64,000 nt of DNA. Origin: JADHLJ01 sp038146985. GTDB lineage: Bacteria > Pseudomonadota > Alphaproteobacteria > Thalassobaculales > Thalassobaculaceae. Under the pieces are notes generated by a model that saw only the letters and a list, made by a program, of their open reading frames with translations, was not told the DNA's origin and ran no database searches. The position numbers and the translations under genes are program-made. Location of the stretch: NCBI GenBank assembly GCA_038146985.1, contig JAYQSQ010000013.1, positions 124,001-188,000 of the forward strand, in the 5' to 3' direction. Positions 1 through 8,340 of this stretch are shown here, piece after piece (the stretch's first letter is position 1; the number at the start of each line of letters is the position of its first letter).

Positions 1-321
1 GATCTTCTCATGTTGCGGAAAAAAATTGAGGAATATAGCTAAAACAAAAGGTTACGTGTGATTTCTGAAGCGTTTCGCGCTGGGTCGATCGGGTTATATT
101 TTGAGGTCAAGACTCCGCCTTTAATGCATGAAAATTATCAATGTTTTTACTCGTTATCGCCGGGAAATCGAGGGCACCGGTACCGATTTCAACCGCATTG
201 GAAACCTCATTCCGATCGCCGAAAGTGCTTGTCGCGGGCGTCGACTTGACCTTATCTGAACCGTCAATCCGATCCCGGCGACGGGATTTGAGACTCGTAG
301 TACCGTTGGGAGGCGCGTGTC
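1..321. other. 5' spacer upstream of the lytic transglycosylase gene
   Basis: No convincing gene is visible. The stretch is richer in A and T than the coding DNA that follows. A 43-codon reading frame (128-259, +) begins with ATG AAA ATT but has no clear ribosome site and no recognised family. A GGGAGG at 308-313 is a good ribosome binding site for the next gene. Confidence 0.5.
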
Positions 322-369
322 ATTCTCCGCCCCGGATCCGTTTTCGCACCCATCCTTTTCTCGGCCCTT

Positions 370-2166
370 TTGACGGCGTTTCCGTTGACCGCTCTAGCGG
401 TTGCGCCGGACGAAGCATTTTGGTCGTCCGGCAACGAATCGGAATCCGCTTCGAAGGCGAAGCAGGATGTCTCGATCCCGAGAATTCTGGGTGAATCGGA
501 CGCAAACAAGTACCGTAGAATATTCGACCTTCAGCAGAACGGGGACTGGGCGGAAGCGTCGAGGCTAATCGACACTCTGGATGATCCCGTTTTGCTGGGG
601 CATGTCCAGGCGCAAAAGTACCTGCACCCGACGAAGTACCGATCGCGCTATCCCGAGCTGCACCATTGGTTGGTGGATTACGCGGATCATCCCCAGGCTT
701 TCAGAATATACAAGCTCGCCAAGGCGCGCCGGATAGACGGTTGGAAGCCGACGCCGGTTCCCGATGGGGGTATTCTTCTCGGCAACGGGGCCCAGCCTGT
801 GAGCGGCGGCCCGCCGGTTTATCGGTCGTCGAGAAACAGATCCGAGGCCGTCCGGAGCGAGGTTGCGTCGTTGAAAGGGCAGATCCGCCGGTTCATCCGC
901 AAGGGATGGCCGACGGGGGCGTACCAGGAGTTGGCTGGTGCTCGTGCGCAGGCTCTGCTGGACGAGACTGAAATAGCCTTGATCCGCGCCGATATCGCGC
1001 ACGGTTTCTTCGTTTTCGGTAAGGATGACCGTGCTCTCGAACTTGCCGAAAAAAGCCTTTCGGAAGCAGATGCGGCAATCCCGAAGGCAGCATGGACCGC
1101 CGGTCTCGCCGCGTGGCGCCTTGGCCGGACCGACCGGGCGGGCGCCCATTTCGAGGCTCTTGCCGCGTGGCTTGAAGCCGGCCCGGCGGCGCGTGCCGCC
1201 GGCGCTTATTGGGCGTCTAGAGCCCATCTGGCGTCGCGGCGGCCGCGCGAGGCGACGAAGTGGCTCGCCCAGGCGGCCACCGTTCCGGGAACCTTCTACG
1301 GTCTTCTGGCGCGGCGCGCTTTGGGTGTCGACATGCCCCTGGATTGGAGCCTGCCGGAGGTGACGAACGGCGATGTCGGCCGGCTTTTCGAGATTCCTGG
1401 AATCCGGCGCGGTTTCGCGCTGCTCGAGCTCGAAATGAAACAGGAAGCCGGTCGCGAGTTCCGGCGTGTGTTCCCGTCACTGGATGATTCACTGCGGCCC
1501 CTGGTTATGACCATTGCGGCCCGTCACGGTTTGCCCAGCCTTTCGATGCGGGCCGCGGGCGTTCTCAAGGCCGAAGGGCACCGTCCCTATTACGCGGCGC
1601 TTTTTCCGTTCCCCGACTGGGATCTTCCGGAGGAACTGGAGATCGACCCGGCCCTGTTGTTTGCGATCGTGCGGCGTGAAAGCCAGTTCGACCCGATGGC
1701 AAAAAGCGGCAGGGGCGCCCGAGGTCTGATGCAGCTGATGCCGCGAACCGCCGCGTTCGTCGGCGAGGACAGCACCCTGCGCGGACGTGAAGGCCGTAAG
1801 ACGCTGTTCGACCCAACCGTGAATATCGCGCTCGGCGACCGTTACATCCGGCACCTGATGGAAAATGACGGTGTCGGGAACGATCTTTTCAAGCTTCTCG
1901 CCGCTTACAACGCCGGTCCCGGCACCTTGCGCAAATGGGAGCGCGAGGTTGACTACAAGGACGACCCGCTGCTTTTCATCGAAGCAATCCCGTCTCCCGA
2001 AACCCGAAACTTCATTGAGGACGTCCTGCGGAATCTGTGGATGTACAGATTGCGCCGGGGAGAGCCCTCGCCGAGTCTGGATCGGGTAGCTTCCGGATCC
2101 TGGCCGCAGTATGAATCCGTGGATGGACAGGCGGCGCAGGGATACAGAGATGCCCGGAATAGATGA
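370..2166 (+). CDS. Soluble lytic murein transglycosylase (Slt family)
   Basis: Cleaves peptidoglycan glycan strands in the periplasm to give 1,6-anhydro ends. The first 400 or so residues are helical-repeat-like (many A/L/R-rich pairs), followed by the SLT catalytic domain. The catalytic Glu is E437 in RRESQFDP. GLMQLMP and the later AYNAGPG motif are typical of the family. The start is uncertain. TTG 370 falls inside what reads as a signal peptide, and the frame is open back to 301. A GGGAGG at 308-313 lies 8 bases before an in-frame ATT at 322, which would restore a full signal peptide. The next gene starts inside the 3' end of this one. The family call is firm; the start is not. Confidence 0.9.
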   Translation: MTAFPLTALAVAPDEAFWSSGNESESASKAKQDVSIPRILGESDANKYRRIFDLQQNGDWAEASRLIDTLDDPVLLGHVQAQKYLHPTKYRSRYPELHHWLVDYADHPQAFRIYKLAKARRIDGWKPTPVPDGGILLGNGAQPVSGGPPVYRSSRNRSEAVRSEVASLKGQIRRFIRKGWPTGAYQELAGARAQALLDETEIALIRADIAHGFFVFGKDDRALELAEKSLSEADAAIPKAAWTAGLAAWRLGRTDRAGAHFEALAAWLEAGPAARAAGAYWASRAHLASRRPREATKWLAQAATVPGTFYGLLARRALGVDMPLDWSLPEVTNGDVGRLFEIPGIRRGFALLELEMKQEAGREFRRVFPSLDDSLRPLVMTIAARHGLPSLSMRAAGVLKAEGHRPYYAALFPFPDWDLPEELEIDPALLFAIVRRESQFDPMAKSGRGARGLMQLMPRTAAFVGEDSTLRGREGRKTLFDPTVNIALGDRYIRHLMENDGVGNDLFKLLAAYNAGPGTLRKWEREVDYKDDPLLFIEAIPSPETRNFIEDVLRNLWMYRLRRGEPSPSLDRVASGSWPQYESVDGQAAQGYRDARNR

Positions 2167-2701
2167 GTCGCGGGACTTCGTCCCGGTCAATATCGCGGTT
2201 TTGACGGTCTCGGATACCCGGACCCTGGCCGACGACCGGTCGGGCGACACTCTGGTGTCGCGCCTGGAGGGCGACGGCCATGTGCTGGCGGCGCGCGCCA
2301 TCGTCAAGGACGAGGTCCCGGCCATCGCGTCGCAATTGCGGGCCTGGATCGCCGATCCCGGGATCGATGTGGTCATCTCCACAGGCGGTACCGGGGTGAC
2401 CGGCCGCGACGTGACCCCGGAGGCCTTCAGAACGGTTTTCGAAAAGGAGATCGAGGGCTTCGGCGAGTTGTTCCGCTGGCTCAGCTACCAGAAGATCGGC
2501 ACCTCGACGATCCAGTCCCGCGCGATCGCCGGGGTCGCCGGCGGCACCTACCTGTTCGCGTTGCCGGGTTCGACCGGCGCCTGCAAGGATGCCTGGGACG
2601 ACATCCTGCGCAACCAGCTCGACATTCGGTTCCGGCCCTGCAACTTCGTCGAGATCATGCCGCGCCTGCGAGAACACGAGCTGTTCGGCCGCGCGTCCTA
2701 G
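2150..2701 (+). CDS. moaB: Molybdenum cofactor biosynthesis protein B (MoaB/MogA family)
   Basis: MoaB/MogA proteins act late in molybdenum cofactor synthesis by adenylylating molybdopterin; MoaB itself is often less essential. The 183-residue product has the family core: VLTVSDTR near the N-terminus, the nucleotide-binding STGGTGVTGRD, and FALPGSTGACKDAWD towards the end. ATG 2150 was chosen because conserved sequence begins soon after it; it overlaps the end of the transglycosylase gene by 17 bases, suggesting translational coupling. An earlier ATG at 2111 would add 13 unconserved residues. Its stop overlaps the stop of the convergent glycosyltransferase by a few bases. Confidence 0.9.
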   Translation: MPGIDESRDFVPVNIAVLTVSDTRTLADDRSGDTLVSRLEGDGHVLAARAIVKDEVPAIASQLRAWIADPGIDVVISTGGTGVTGRDVTPEAFRTVFEKEIEGFGELFRWLSYQKIGTSTIQSRAIAGVAGGTYLFALPGSTGACKDAWDDILRNQLDIRFRPCNFVEIMPRLREHELFGRAS

Positions 2702-3273
2702 ACAAGGTCGCCCACATCATCCACATCGTTGAGGGTCTCTATCAGCGCGACCGTCGATCCTTTCGGGAATCCGGCAATGGTGTCGGCGAGGGCATGCTCG
2801 CTGGACCAGCGGACAGGACCGAAGGGCGGCGGCGCCCGCCGCCGCCGCATGCCGATCAGCCAATAGCCTCCATCCGCCGCGGGTCCCAAGACCATGTCGT
2901 TGCCCGCGAGCGCGCGAAACGCGGCGTCGAGATGGCGCGCCCGGATGCCTGGAATGTCGCTACCCACCAGAACCGCCGGCCCCGGTCCGGGAGCGGACAG
3001 GGCGTGGCGCATGCGCGCGCCGAGATCGCCTTTCGTCTGGCGCATCACGATCCAGCCACGCGGCCAGATTCTGGCATGACGCGCGGTCGGAGGGGTGACG
3101 AACAGATACCGCCGCCGCCACGCCACGCCTTTCAGGCGGCGCAGGAGGTCTCGTAGCTGGCGGCGGTACCAGATGGTCGCCGCGACCACGCCGATCCCCT
3201 TGGCCAGCCGGCTCTTGACCGCGCCCATCCGGGGCTCGCGCGCGAAAACGATCAGATGTTCGTGCCGGCCCAC
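2698..3273 (-). CDS. TIGR04282-type glycosyltransferase (DUF2064)
   Basis: A 191-residue GT-A-like protein of the DUF2064 family, named in databases for arsenosugar biosynthesis. It opens with LIVFAREPRMGAVKSRLAK, the nucleotide-sugar loop seen also in CofC and MobA relatives. VLVGSDIPGI and LGPAADGGYWLIG are family hallmarks. It lies 4 bases after the TIGR04283-type gene on the same strand, so the two form one transcription unit. No arsenic methylase or ArsS-like radical SAM gene is close by, so the arsenosugar label should not be taken as its function here. The true acceptor is unknown. Confidence 0.82.
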   Translation of the reverse strand: MGRHEHLIVFAREPRMGAVKSRLAKGIGVVAATIWYRRQLRDLLRRLKGVAWRRRYLFVTPPTARHARIWPRGWIVMRQTKGDLGARMRHALSAPGPGPAVLVGSDIPGIRARHLDAAFRALAGNDMVLGPAADGGYWLIGMRRRRAPPPFGPVRWSSEHALADTIAGFPKGSTVALIETLNDVDDVGDLV

Positions 3274-3277
3274 GGGC

Positions 3278-4057
3278 TTAACCGTACAGCCGTGCGATCC
3301 AGCGGGGCGGAACCCGCAGGAAATAAAGCAACAGACAGAAAAAATTGCGCAGCATCCGGAGGAGGTAGCCGGAGTGCCGGTATCTTTCCGCCGAGGTCAC
3401 CGCCTTCACGTCGAACAGCGCCAGGCGGGCCATGCCGATCCGCCGGATAATGTCGACATCTTCCATCAGGGGCAAAGGCTTAAAGCCGCCGAGCCGGGAG
3501 TAAAATCGTCGGTGGATCAGCAGCCCCTGATCCCCATACGGCAAGCCGAGCCAGTTATTGCGGAGCCGGACCACGCGTTCCAGCCGCCGCGCCGCGGGCG
3601 CCGAGTCATCCAAGGCGAAAGAGAACACGGCCGCCCGGTCCCGGTTTCGCTCGTCCGATGCGAATACCATCACCGTCGCATCCCAACCGCGTTCCAATAG
3701 GGTGTCGGAATGCAGAAAAAGCAGCCATTCACCCTGAGCTGCCTTGCCGCCGGCGATCATCTGCGGTCCGCGGCCCCGATCGGCGGCCACAACCCGGGCC
3801 CCAAGATTTTCGGCGACCTGGACCGTCGAATCGTCCGAACCGCCATCGGCGACCACGATTTCCAGATCTATTCCGCGCCGCTCGGCCAACGCGAGAGCGC
3901 CGAGAGTTCGAGGCAGATTGGCGGCCGCGTTCAAAGTCGGGATGACGACGGAAAGGTGCAGTCGGCGCGCCCGTTTGCGGCCGTCGGGTCGGGCCTGGTC
4001 GCGGAGAGGTTCGGTTGCCGCCTGAGCGGCCCGGCGCTCCTGTCGGCTGGGTCTCAT
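3278..4057 (-). CDS. TIGR04283-type family 2 glycosyltransferase
   Basis: A 259-residue GT2 glycosyltransferase. After a basic, variable N-terminus of about 33 residues comes LSVVIPTLNAAANLPRTL, then IVVADGGSDDSTV with the DGGS nucleotide motif, and LFLHSDT as the DXD-like metal site. The C-terminal part has a hydrophobic stretch (FFCLLLYFL) that may sit against the membrane. It pairs with the downstream DUF2064 gene, as in many proteobacteria. A later start within the basic region is possible. The family is clear but the substrate cannot be read from sequence. Confidence 0.85.
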   Translation of the reverse strand: MRPSRQERRAAQAATEPLRDQARPDGRKRARRLHLSVVIPTLNAAANLPRTLGALALAERRGIDLEIVVADGGSDDSTVQVAENLGARVVAADRGRGPQMIAGGKAAQGEWLLFLHSDTLLERGWDATVMVFASDERNRDRAAVFSFALDDSAPAARRLERVVRLRNNWLGLPYGDQGLLIHRRFYSRLGGFKPLPLMEDVDIIRRIGMARLALFDVKAVTSAERYRHSGYLLRMLRNFFCLLLYFLRVPPRWIARLYG

Positions 4058-4145
4058 GACGCGGCCTTCCGATGGCCATGAAGAATCGTGCTAGACATCC
4101 GGATGACTATTCCCCTGGCCCCCCTGGGCACGGCTGGATCCTAAG

Positions 4146-5207
4146 ATGAGCACGTCGTCCGACCTATCCCGCTTGTTTGTCTCGCTCAAGTCTCGACCGC
4201 TGTTCGGAGAGATCGGCGAGAGCGATCTTGAGCGGTTGCCAGACAAAGGCTTGGCCCATGATCATGTCCGGATCAAGGGTCTTCGCGTGCGTGGCCGCCG
4301 TCCCTTGGTCCGATTGCCGAGATTGAGCCAGTTCGACCTCGATCCCGCGCGCAATCTTGCCTATCAGGCGGCATGCTTCGAGCGGGCCAGTCGAAGCGGG
4401 CATGTGCCGTTCCTGATCGATCGCCTGGAGCCGTGCCCGGACCTTCCGATGGGCGCGTTGGTGGTCGCCGAGATCGAGGGTGGACCGGTCACCCTGCCTC
4501 GGGATCTGGCGGGCATGGCGGAGTGTTTCGCGCGCGTGCATCTGTTGCCGGTCCCGGAACCGGGGCGGCGACCGCCGCTGACCAGCCATGCCGACCCGCT
4601 TCTTGGTGTCATGAGTTTCATCGAGGCCCAAGCGCCGTTCATCGAAAAATCCGCGACCGATCCGGAATCGGTTCGGCTTTTGGAGGAGGAATTGGCCTGG
4701 GCCCGTGCCTTCGCCTCGGACCGGGCCGGTGCCCATCCCCCGGCGCGGCTCTGCCTTACCGATACGCATCCCGGTAATTTCATGACCGCGACTGACGGCG
4801 TGGTCCACTTCACCGATCTCGAGAAGGCACTGTACGGCTCCGTGGCGGTGGATCTGGGTCACGCGACGGTATTTACCTCGACGCTTTGGGATATCGATGT
4901 CCAGGCAACGCTGAGCAACGCCGAGATCGAAGGGTTTTATGCCGCCTATCTCGGTCATCTTCCGGCTGGCATGGCGGATGCGCTACGGTCTTGGCTGCTG
5001 CCCATGCGCCGCCTGGCCTGGCTGCGCTCGACCACCTGGAGCTGCAAATGGTATGCTGAGCGCCATGTCGGCCAGACCGAGGAAACCGGGTTACGGGCGC
5101 GGATCAGAGAGCATGTGAGCAAGCGGCTCGCGGCTTTCGTCGATCTGGAGACCATCACCCGGGTCCGGGCCGAGTGGACCGGTGCGAACCGGTTGAGGCT
5201 CGATTGA
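4146..5207 (+). CDS. Phosphotransferase-fold protein (aminoglycoside phosphotransferase-like)
   Basis: A 353-residue protein with the catalytic half of the APH/choline kinase fold. The Brenner-like loop reads LTDTHPGNF with D206 as the presumed catalytic Asp and N211 as a metal ligand. The following TDLEKA places D224 where the DFG-type Asp belongs. The N-lobe is poorly conserved and no clear glycine loop is seen. It starts about 90 bases from the divergent TIGR04283-type gene, so a link to the same glycan or small-molecule pathway is likely but inferred. It is not evidence of antibiotic resistance. The substrate is unknown. Confidence 0.65.
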   Translation: MSTSSDLSRLFVSLKSRPLFGEIGESDLERLPDKGLAHDHVRIKGLRVRGRRPLVRLPRLSQFDLDPARNLAYQAACFERASRSGHVPFLIDRLEPCPDLPMGALVVAEIEGGPVTLPRDLAGMAECFARVHLLPVPEPGRRPPLTSHADPLLGVMSFIEAQAPFIEKSATDPESVRLLEEELAWARAFASDRAGAHPPARLCLTDTHPGNFMTATDGVVHFTDLEKALYGSVAVDLGHATVFTSTLWDIDVQATLSNAEIEGFYAAYLGHLPAGMADALRSWLLPMRRLAWLRSTTWSCKWYAERHVGQTEETGLRARIREHVSKRLAAFVDLETITRVRAEWTGANRLRLD

Positions 5208-5225
5208 CGAGGGACGGGAGGGTCG

Positions 5226-5417
5226 ATGACCGCGAAGGTGATCAATCTGCGTTCGGCGCGCAAGCGCAAGGCCAGGGCCGAGGCGGACCGCCAGGCGACG
5301 GAAAATCGCGCCAAGTTCGGCCGTACCAAGGCCGAAAAATCCCTGGACGGGCGGGAGACCGAAAACGCCCGGCGCCATTTGGACGGCCACCGGATCGATC
5401 CGCCGGACGACGCGTGA
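5226..5417 (+). CDS. DUF4169 family small protein
   Basis: A 63-residue, highly charged protein. It begins MTAKVINLRSARKRKAR and continues with a K/R/E-rich helix and the LDGHRID-type tail typical of DUF4169, a small family common in alphaproteobacteria and of unknown function. A GGGAGG lies just before the ATG. It follows the phosphotransferase-fold gene by 18 bases, so the two are probably co-transcribed. Confidence 0.82.
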   Translation: MTAKVINLRSARKRKARAEADRQATENRAKFGRTKAEKSLDGRETENARRHLDGHRIDPPDDA

Positions 5418-5497
5418 GACCTGTGCCGGAATCCGGAGATTCGTGCTGTCTCCAATTGTGTTCTTGATTTGTTCTTATCCGTGAATAAACTGGGGTC

Positions 5498-6613
5498 ATG
5501 CCGAGTGATCCTAGTGAAAATCCCGACGCCTTCGTTACCTCCCGGTGGATCCCCCGCAAGGGGCGAGGCGCGGTTTCCAGTACCACGGGCCGGTTTGAGC
5601 GCGAGGTTCGGGTCGCCGTCGATGACGACTGGCCGGGCGATGGAGAAGAGCCGGGGCCGCTTCGCACATCGGTTGCCGAGGATACCAGCCGCACGGTGAT
5701 CACCCGGAACAACTCTCCGGACATTCCCTTCGATCGATCAATCAATCCCTATCGGGGCTGCGAGCACGGGTGCATCTATTGCTTTGCCCGGCCCAGCCAC
5801 GCCTATCTCGGCCTCTCACCAGGTCTCGACTTCGAGACCCGGTTGTTCGCGAAACCCGACGCGCCCGCGCTGCTGGTGCAAGAGTTGCGCAAGCCGGGCT
5901 ATCGGGTCGCGCCGATCGCTTTCGGTACCAACACCGACCCTTATCAGCCGATCGAGAAAACCCGCCGAATAGCGCGCGGGCTGCTGGAGGTACTGGACCG
6001 CGCCAACCATCCCGTGACCATCGTCACGAAGTCTTCCCTGATCCTGCGGGATCTCGACATTCTAGCGTCAATGGCGCGCCGCAATCTGTGTTCGGTGGCG
6101 ATCAGTATCACCACCCTGGACCGGAACCTCGCTAGGGTAATGGAGCCACGGGCGACCACCCCGGCCCGCAGGGTGGAGGCGGTACGGTTGCTGACCGCCG
6201 CCGGCGTGCCTGTCCAGGTGCTGGTCGCGCCGATCATACCGGCGATCAACGATCACGAGATCGAACCGATCCTGGAGGCCGCGGCCGCCGCCGGTGCCGT
6301 CGGCGCGGGGCATGTACTGTTGCGCCTTCCCCTGGAGATCAAGGAGCTGTTCGCGGAGTGGCTGAACCAGCATTTTCCTGATCGGGCCCGGCGGGTGTAT
6401 TCCCTGGTCCGGCAGACCCGGGGAGGCGCCCTCTATCGGGCGACCTGGGGGGAACGGCAGCGCGGCACCGGGCCTTACGCGGACCTGATCGCACAGCGCA
6501 TGGCCAAGGCGAAGCGACGCTTGGGATTGGATCAGGGCGTCAGAGGCGGCGATTTGGATTGCGCGTCCTTCACACCGCCGCCCGCGCCGGGGGATCAGCT
6601 TTCCCTGCTTTGA
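5498..6613 (+). CDS. PA0069 family radical SAM protein
   Basis: A 371-residue radical SAM enzyme of the PA0069/Rv2578c type. The [4Fe-4S] cysteines are C88, C92 and C95 in CEHGCIYC. The surrounding NPYRGCEHGCIYCFARPSH is very typical, as are GTNTDPYQP and the VTIVTKS strand of the barrel. Its reaction is not established for the family, although genetic context elsewhere has suggested DNA repair. It stands between DUF4169 and a convergent LysE gene and ends 10 bases from that gene's stop. Confidence 0.88.
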   Translation: MPSDPSENPDAFVTSRWIPRKGRGAVSSTTGRFEREVRVAVDDDWPGDGEEPGPLRTSVAEDTSRTVITRNNSPDIPFDRSINPYRGCEHGCIYCFARPSHAYLGLSPGLDFETRLFAKPDAPALLVQELRKPGYRVAPIAFGTNTDPYQPIEKTRRIARGLLEVLDRANHPVTIVTKSSLILRDLDILASMARRNLCSVAISITTLDRNLARVMEPRATTPARRVEAVRLLTAAGVPVQVLVAPIIPAINDHEIEPILEAAAAAGAVGAGHVLLRLPLEIKELFAEWLNQHFPDRARRVYSLVRQTRGGALYRATWGERQRGTGPYADLIAQRMAKAKRRLGLDQGVRGGDLDCASFTPPPAPGDQLSLL

Positions 6614-6623
6614 CGCGGCGGGA

Positions 6624-7217
6624 TCAAACGAAGACCAGGGCGAGGGACGCGACCAGAAGCAGGGCCATGGCGATATTGAAGACCCGGACCGACCGGGATG
6701 TCGAAAGCAACCGCCCGACCCCGGTGCCGATCAGGGTCCACAAGCCCACGGAGGGCAAGCAGGCGGCAATGAAGATCAGCCCCATGACGAGAAGGGTCGG
6801 CGCGAGCGGCGTTTCAGCCGGCGCGTAGGTGCCGAGCGCGCCGACGGCGATGAGCCAGGCTTTCGGATTGAGCCATTGGAAGGCTGCGGCCTCGAGGAAG
6901 GTCATCGGCCTCGGGGCGGTTTTGCCGATCTCGACCTCGCCGGCCCGGGCGATTCGCCAAGCCAGAACCAGAAGGTAGACCGCCCCGATCAGCTTGAGCC
7001 CGGTTTGAATTTCCGGGTGGGCGGCAATCAGCGCGCCGATCCCGAGGCCGACACCCAGCAGCATCACCGGAAACCCGACGGCGACGCCGAACATATGCGG
7101 CAGGGTCCGCCGAAAGCCGAAATTGGCGCCGGACGCCGTGACCATGACGTTGTTCGGTCCTGGCGACGCGGACATCGACAGGGCGAAGAACGCGAACGCG
7201 ATCATCCAGGAATCCAT
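6624..7217 (-). CDS. LysE family exporter
   Basis: A 197-residue inner-membrane exporter of the LysE/RhtB superfamily, expected to have six membrane segments and to export amino acids or similar small metabolites. The start region SMSASPGPNNVMV carries the conserved SPGPN motif. FQWLNPKAWLIAVGAL in the middle is the second family signature. ATG 7217 was preferred to a TTG four codons upstream. A perfect palindrome (7285-7299) lies about 70 bases upstream and may be an operator. No LysR-type regulator is adjacent, and the substrate is not known. Confidence 0.88.
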   Translation of the reverse strand: MDSWMIAFAFFALSMSASPGPNNVMVTASGANFGFRRTLPHMFGVAVGFPVMLLGVGLGIGALIAAHPEIQTGLKLIGAVYLLVLAWRIARAGEVEIGKTAPRPMTFLEAAAFQWLNPKAWLIAVGALGTYAPAETPLAPTLLVMGLIFIAACLPSVGLWTLIGTGVGRLLSTSRSVRVFNIAMALLLVASLALVFV

Positions 7218-7528
7218 CGGGGCGACCAAGGCAGCGAATCTCGGCAGAGCCTCTGGTGAGAGGCCGGAATTGTCAATAATAACAATGTCATGGTGACATG
7301 TTCAGCGCCTCGGGGCGGCACGTGGACCGGCCCTAGTGTGACGGTGGGGCGGTTTTGCGGGGAAATTTTGCGCTGTTGTCGCGCAAGGACTACCTGCTTG
7401 CGAGAGGGAACCGAAGGTAGACCTATGCAAAGCCGGGGGCATGTGACATCGCGCCCTTAAAGCCTTGTTTTTTAGCGTATATTGTTGGTATAGCCATTCG
7501 GGCATACTATATCTGGAAATCAAGTTAC
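7218..7528. other. Divergent spacer between lysE-like gene and rnhB
   Basis: No gene is supported here. The spacer holds a perfect inverted repeat at 7285-7299 (6-base arms ATGTCA and TGACAT around TGG) and, near rnhB, a hairpin at 7488-7507 with GTAT/ATAC and GCC/GGC pairs around ATTCG and one bulged A. The last 70 bases before rnhB are AT-rich, as expected for a promoter, but I cannot assign clear -35 and -10 boxes. Confidence 0.45.
7285..7299. promoter_or_regulatory. Perfect palindrome, possible operator of the LysE gene
   Basis: ATGTCA and TGACAT flank a 3-base centre, giving a 15-base dyad with perfect 6-base arms, about 70 bases upstream of the exporter start. The size and position suit a dimeric regulator. 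There is no direct evidence that it is bound. Confidence 0.3.
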
Positions 7529-8173
7529 ATGCCGGATTTCGCCATTGAGGACAGCCTGGCACTCGGTCCCGGCGCAGTCGTCGCTGGAGTGGACGAGGTG
7601 GGCCGTGGTCCCTTGGCCGGCCCGGTCACCGCGGCCGCCGTCGTGCTGGATCGCGGTGTGTCCCTGGATGCCGTCCGCGGCCTCATCGACGACTCGAAAA
7701 AACTGACGGCGGAGCGGCGCCAGAATCTGGTCCCAGGCATCAAGGCGGTATCAACCCATGCCTTGGGTTGGGCCACCCGCGAGGAAATCGATCGGCTGAA
7801 CATCCTCGGCGCGAGCCTGCTCGCCATGCGCCGGGCCGTCGCGACGCTGGCCGAGCGGATCGGGAGGCACCCGGATTTCGCCTTGGTCGACGGCAACCGC
7901 GACCCCGGTCTCGCCTGCCCGTCACGCATGGTCGTCAAGGGCGACTCGCGCTCCCTGTCGATCGCCGCGGCGTCCATCATCGCCAAGGTGGCGCGCGACG
8001 AGGTGATGGCCGGGCTCGCAACCCGCTATCCCGGCTACGGCTGGGAACGCAATGCCGGATACGGCACGAAGGAGCATCTCGCCGCGCTGAACCGGCTCGG
8101 TCCGACACCGGAACACCGCCAAAGCTTTGCTCCGGTCCGCTCCGCGATCGAAATTTTCGGCAAGCCGGTTTGA
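7529..8173 (+). CDS. rnhB: Ribonuclease HII
   Basis: Cuts RNA in RNA/DNA hybrids and at single ribonucleotides in DNA. The 214-residue length is normal for the family. The first acidic pair is D22-E23 in AGVDEVGRGPLAG. DDSKKLT, ALVDGNRDPG and the SIIAKVARDE helix, which holds the last metal ligand, are all present. CcrM follows on the same strand after 167 bases. The rnhB-ccrM neighbourhood is common in alphaproteobacteria. Confidence 0.95.
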   Translation: MPDFAIEDSLALGPGAVVAGVDEVGRGPLAGPVTAAAVVLDRGVSLDAVRGLIDDSKKLTAERRQNLVPGIKAVSTHALGWATREEIDRLNILGASLLAMRRAVATLAERIGRHPDFALVDGNRDPGLACPSRMVVKGDSRSLSIAAASIIAKVARDEVMAGLATRYPGYGWERNAGYGTKEHLAALNRLGPTPEHRQSFAPVRSAIEIFGKPV

Positions 8174-8194
8174 CACAAGACCGGCAAAATTTTC

Positions 8195-8293
8195 GATTCC
8201 ATACCACTATATCTTGTAAGTATTCTCGCGAATTCACTCTATAACCTATTGAGTCCATTGACTGAATCGGCGCGAAGGCCTTGACCGCGACTC
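8195..8293 (+). promoter_or_regulatory. ccrM leader with four GANTC methylation sites
   Basis: Four copies of the CcrM target GANTC lie within 99 bases upstream of the ccrM start: GATTC 8195-8199, GAGTC 8251-8255, GAATC 8264-8268 and GACTC 8289-8293. Each uses a different middle base. In Caulobacter the ccrM leader also has GANTC sites, and their methylation represses the gene after replication. The density here strongly suggests the same feedback, though this is inferred. Confidence 0.65.
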
Positions 8294-8340
8294 CCGGTTG
8301 CGAGACTATCCGCGTCCTGACCTTGGCACGGACAGCAGAA

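Noticed and set aside
4146..5207. Antibiotic resistance kinase
   Set aside because: Only the general phosphotransferase loops are shared; neighbours are glycosyltransferases, and nothing points to an aminoglycoside substrate.
8170..8213. TTGACA near the rnhB stop as the ccrM -35 box with TATATC as -10
   Set aside because: The two boxes are 32 bases apart, far outside the usual 16-19.
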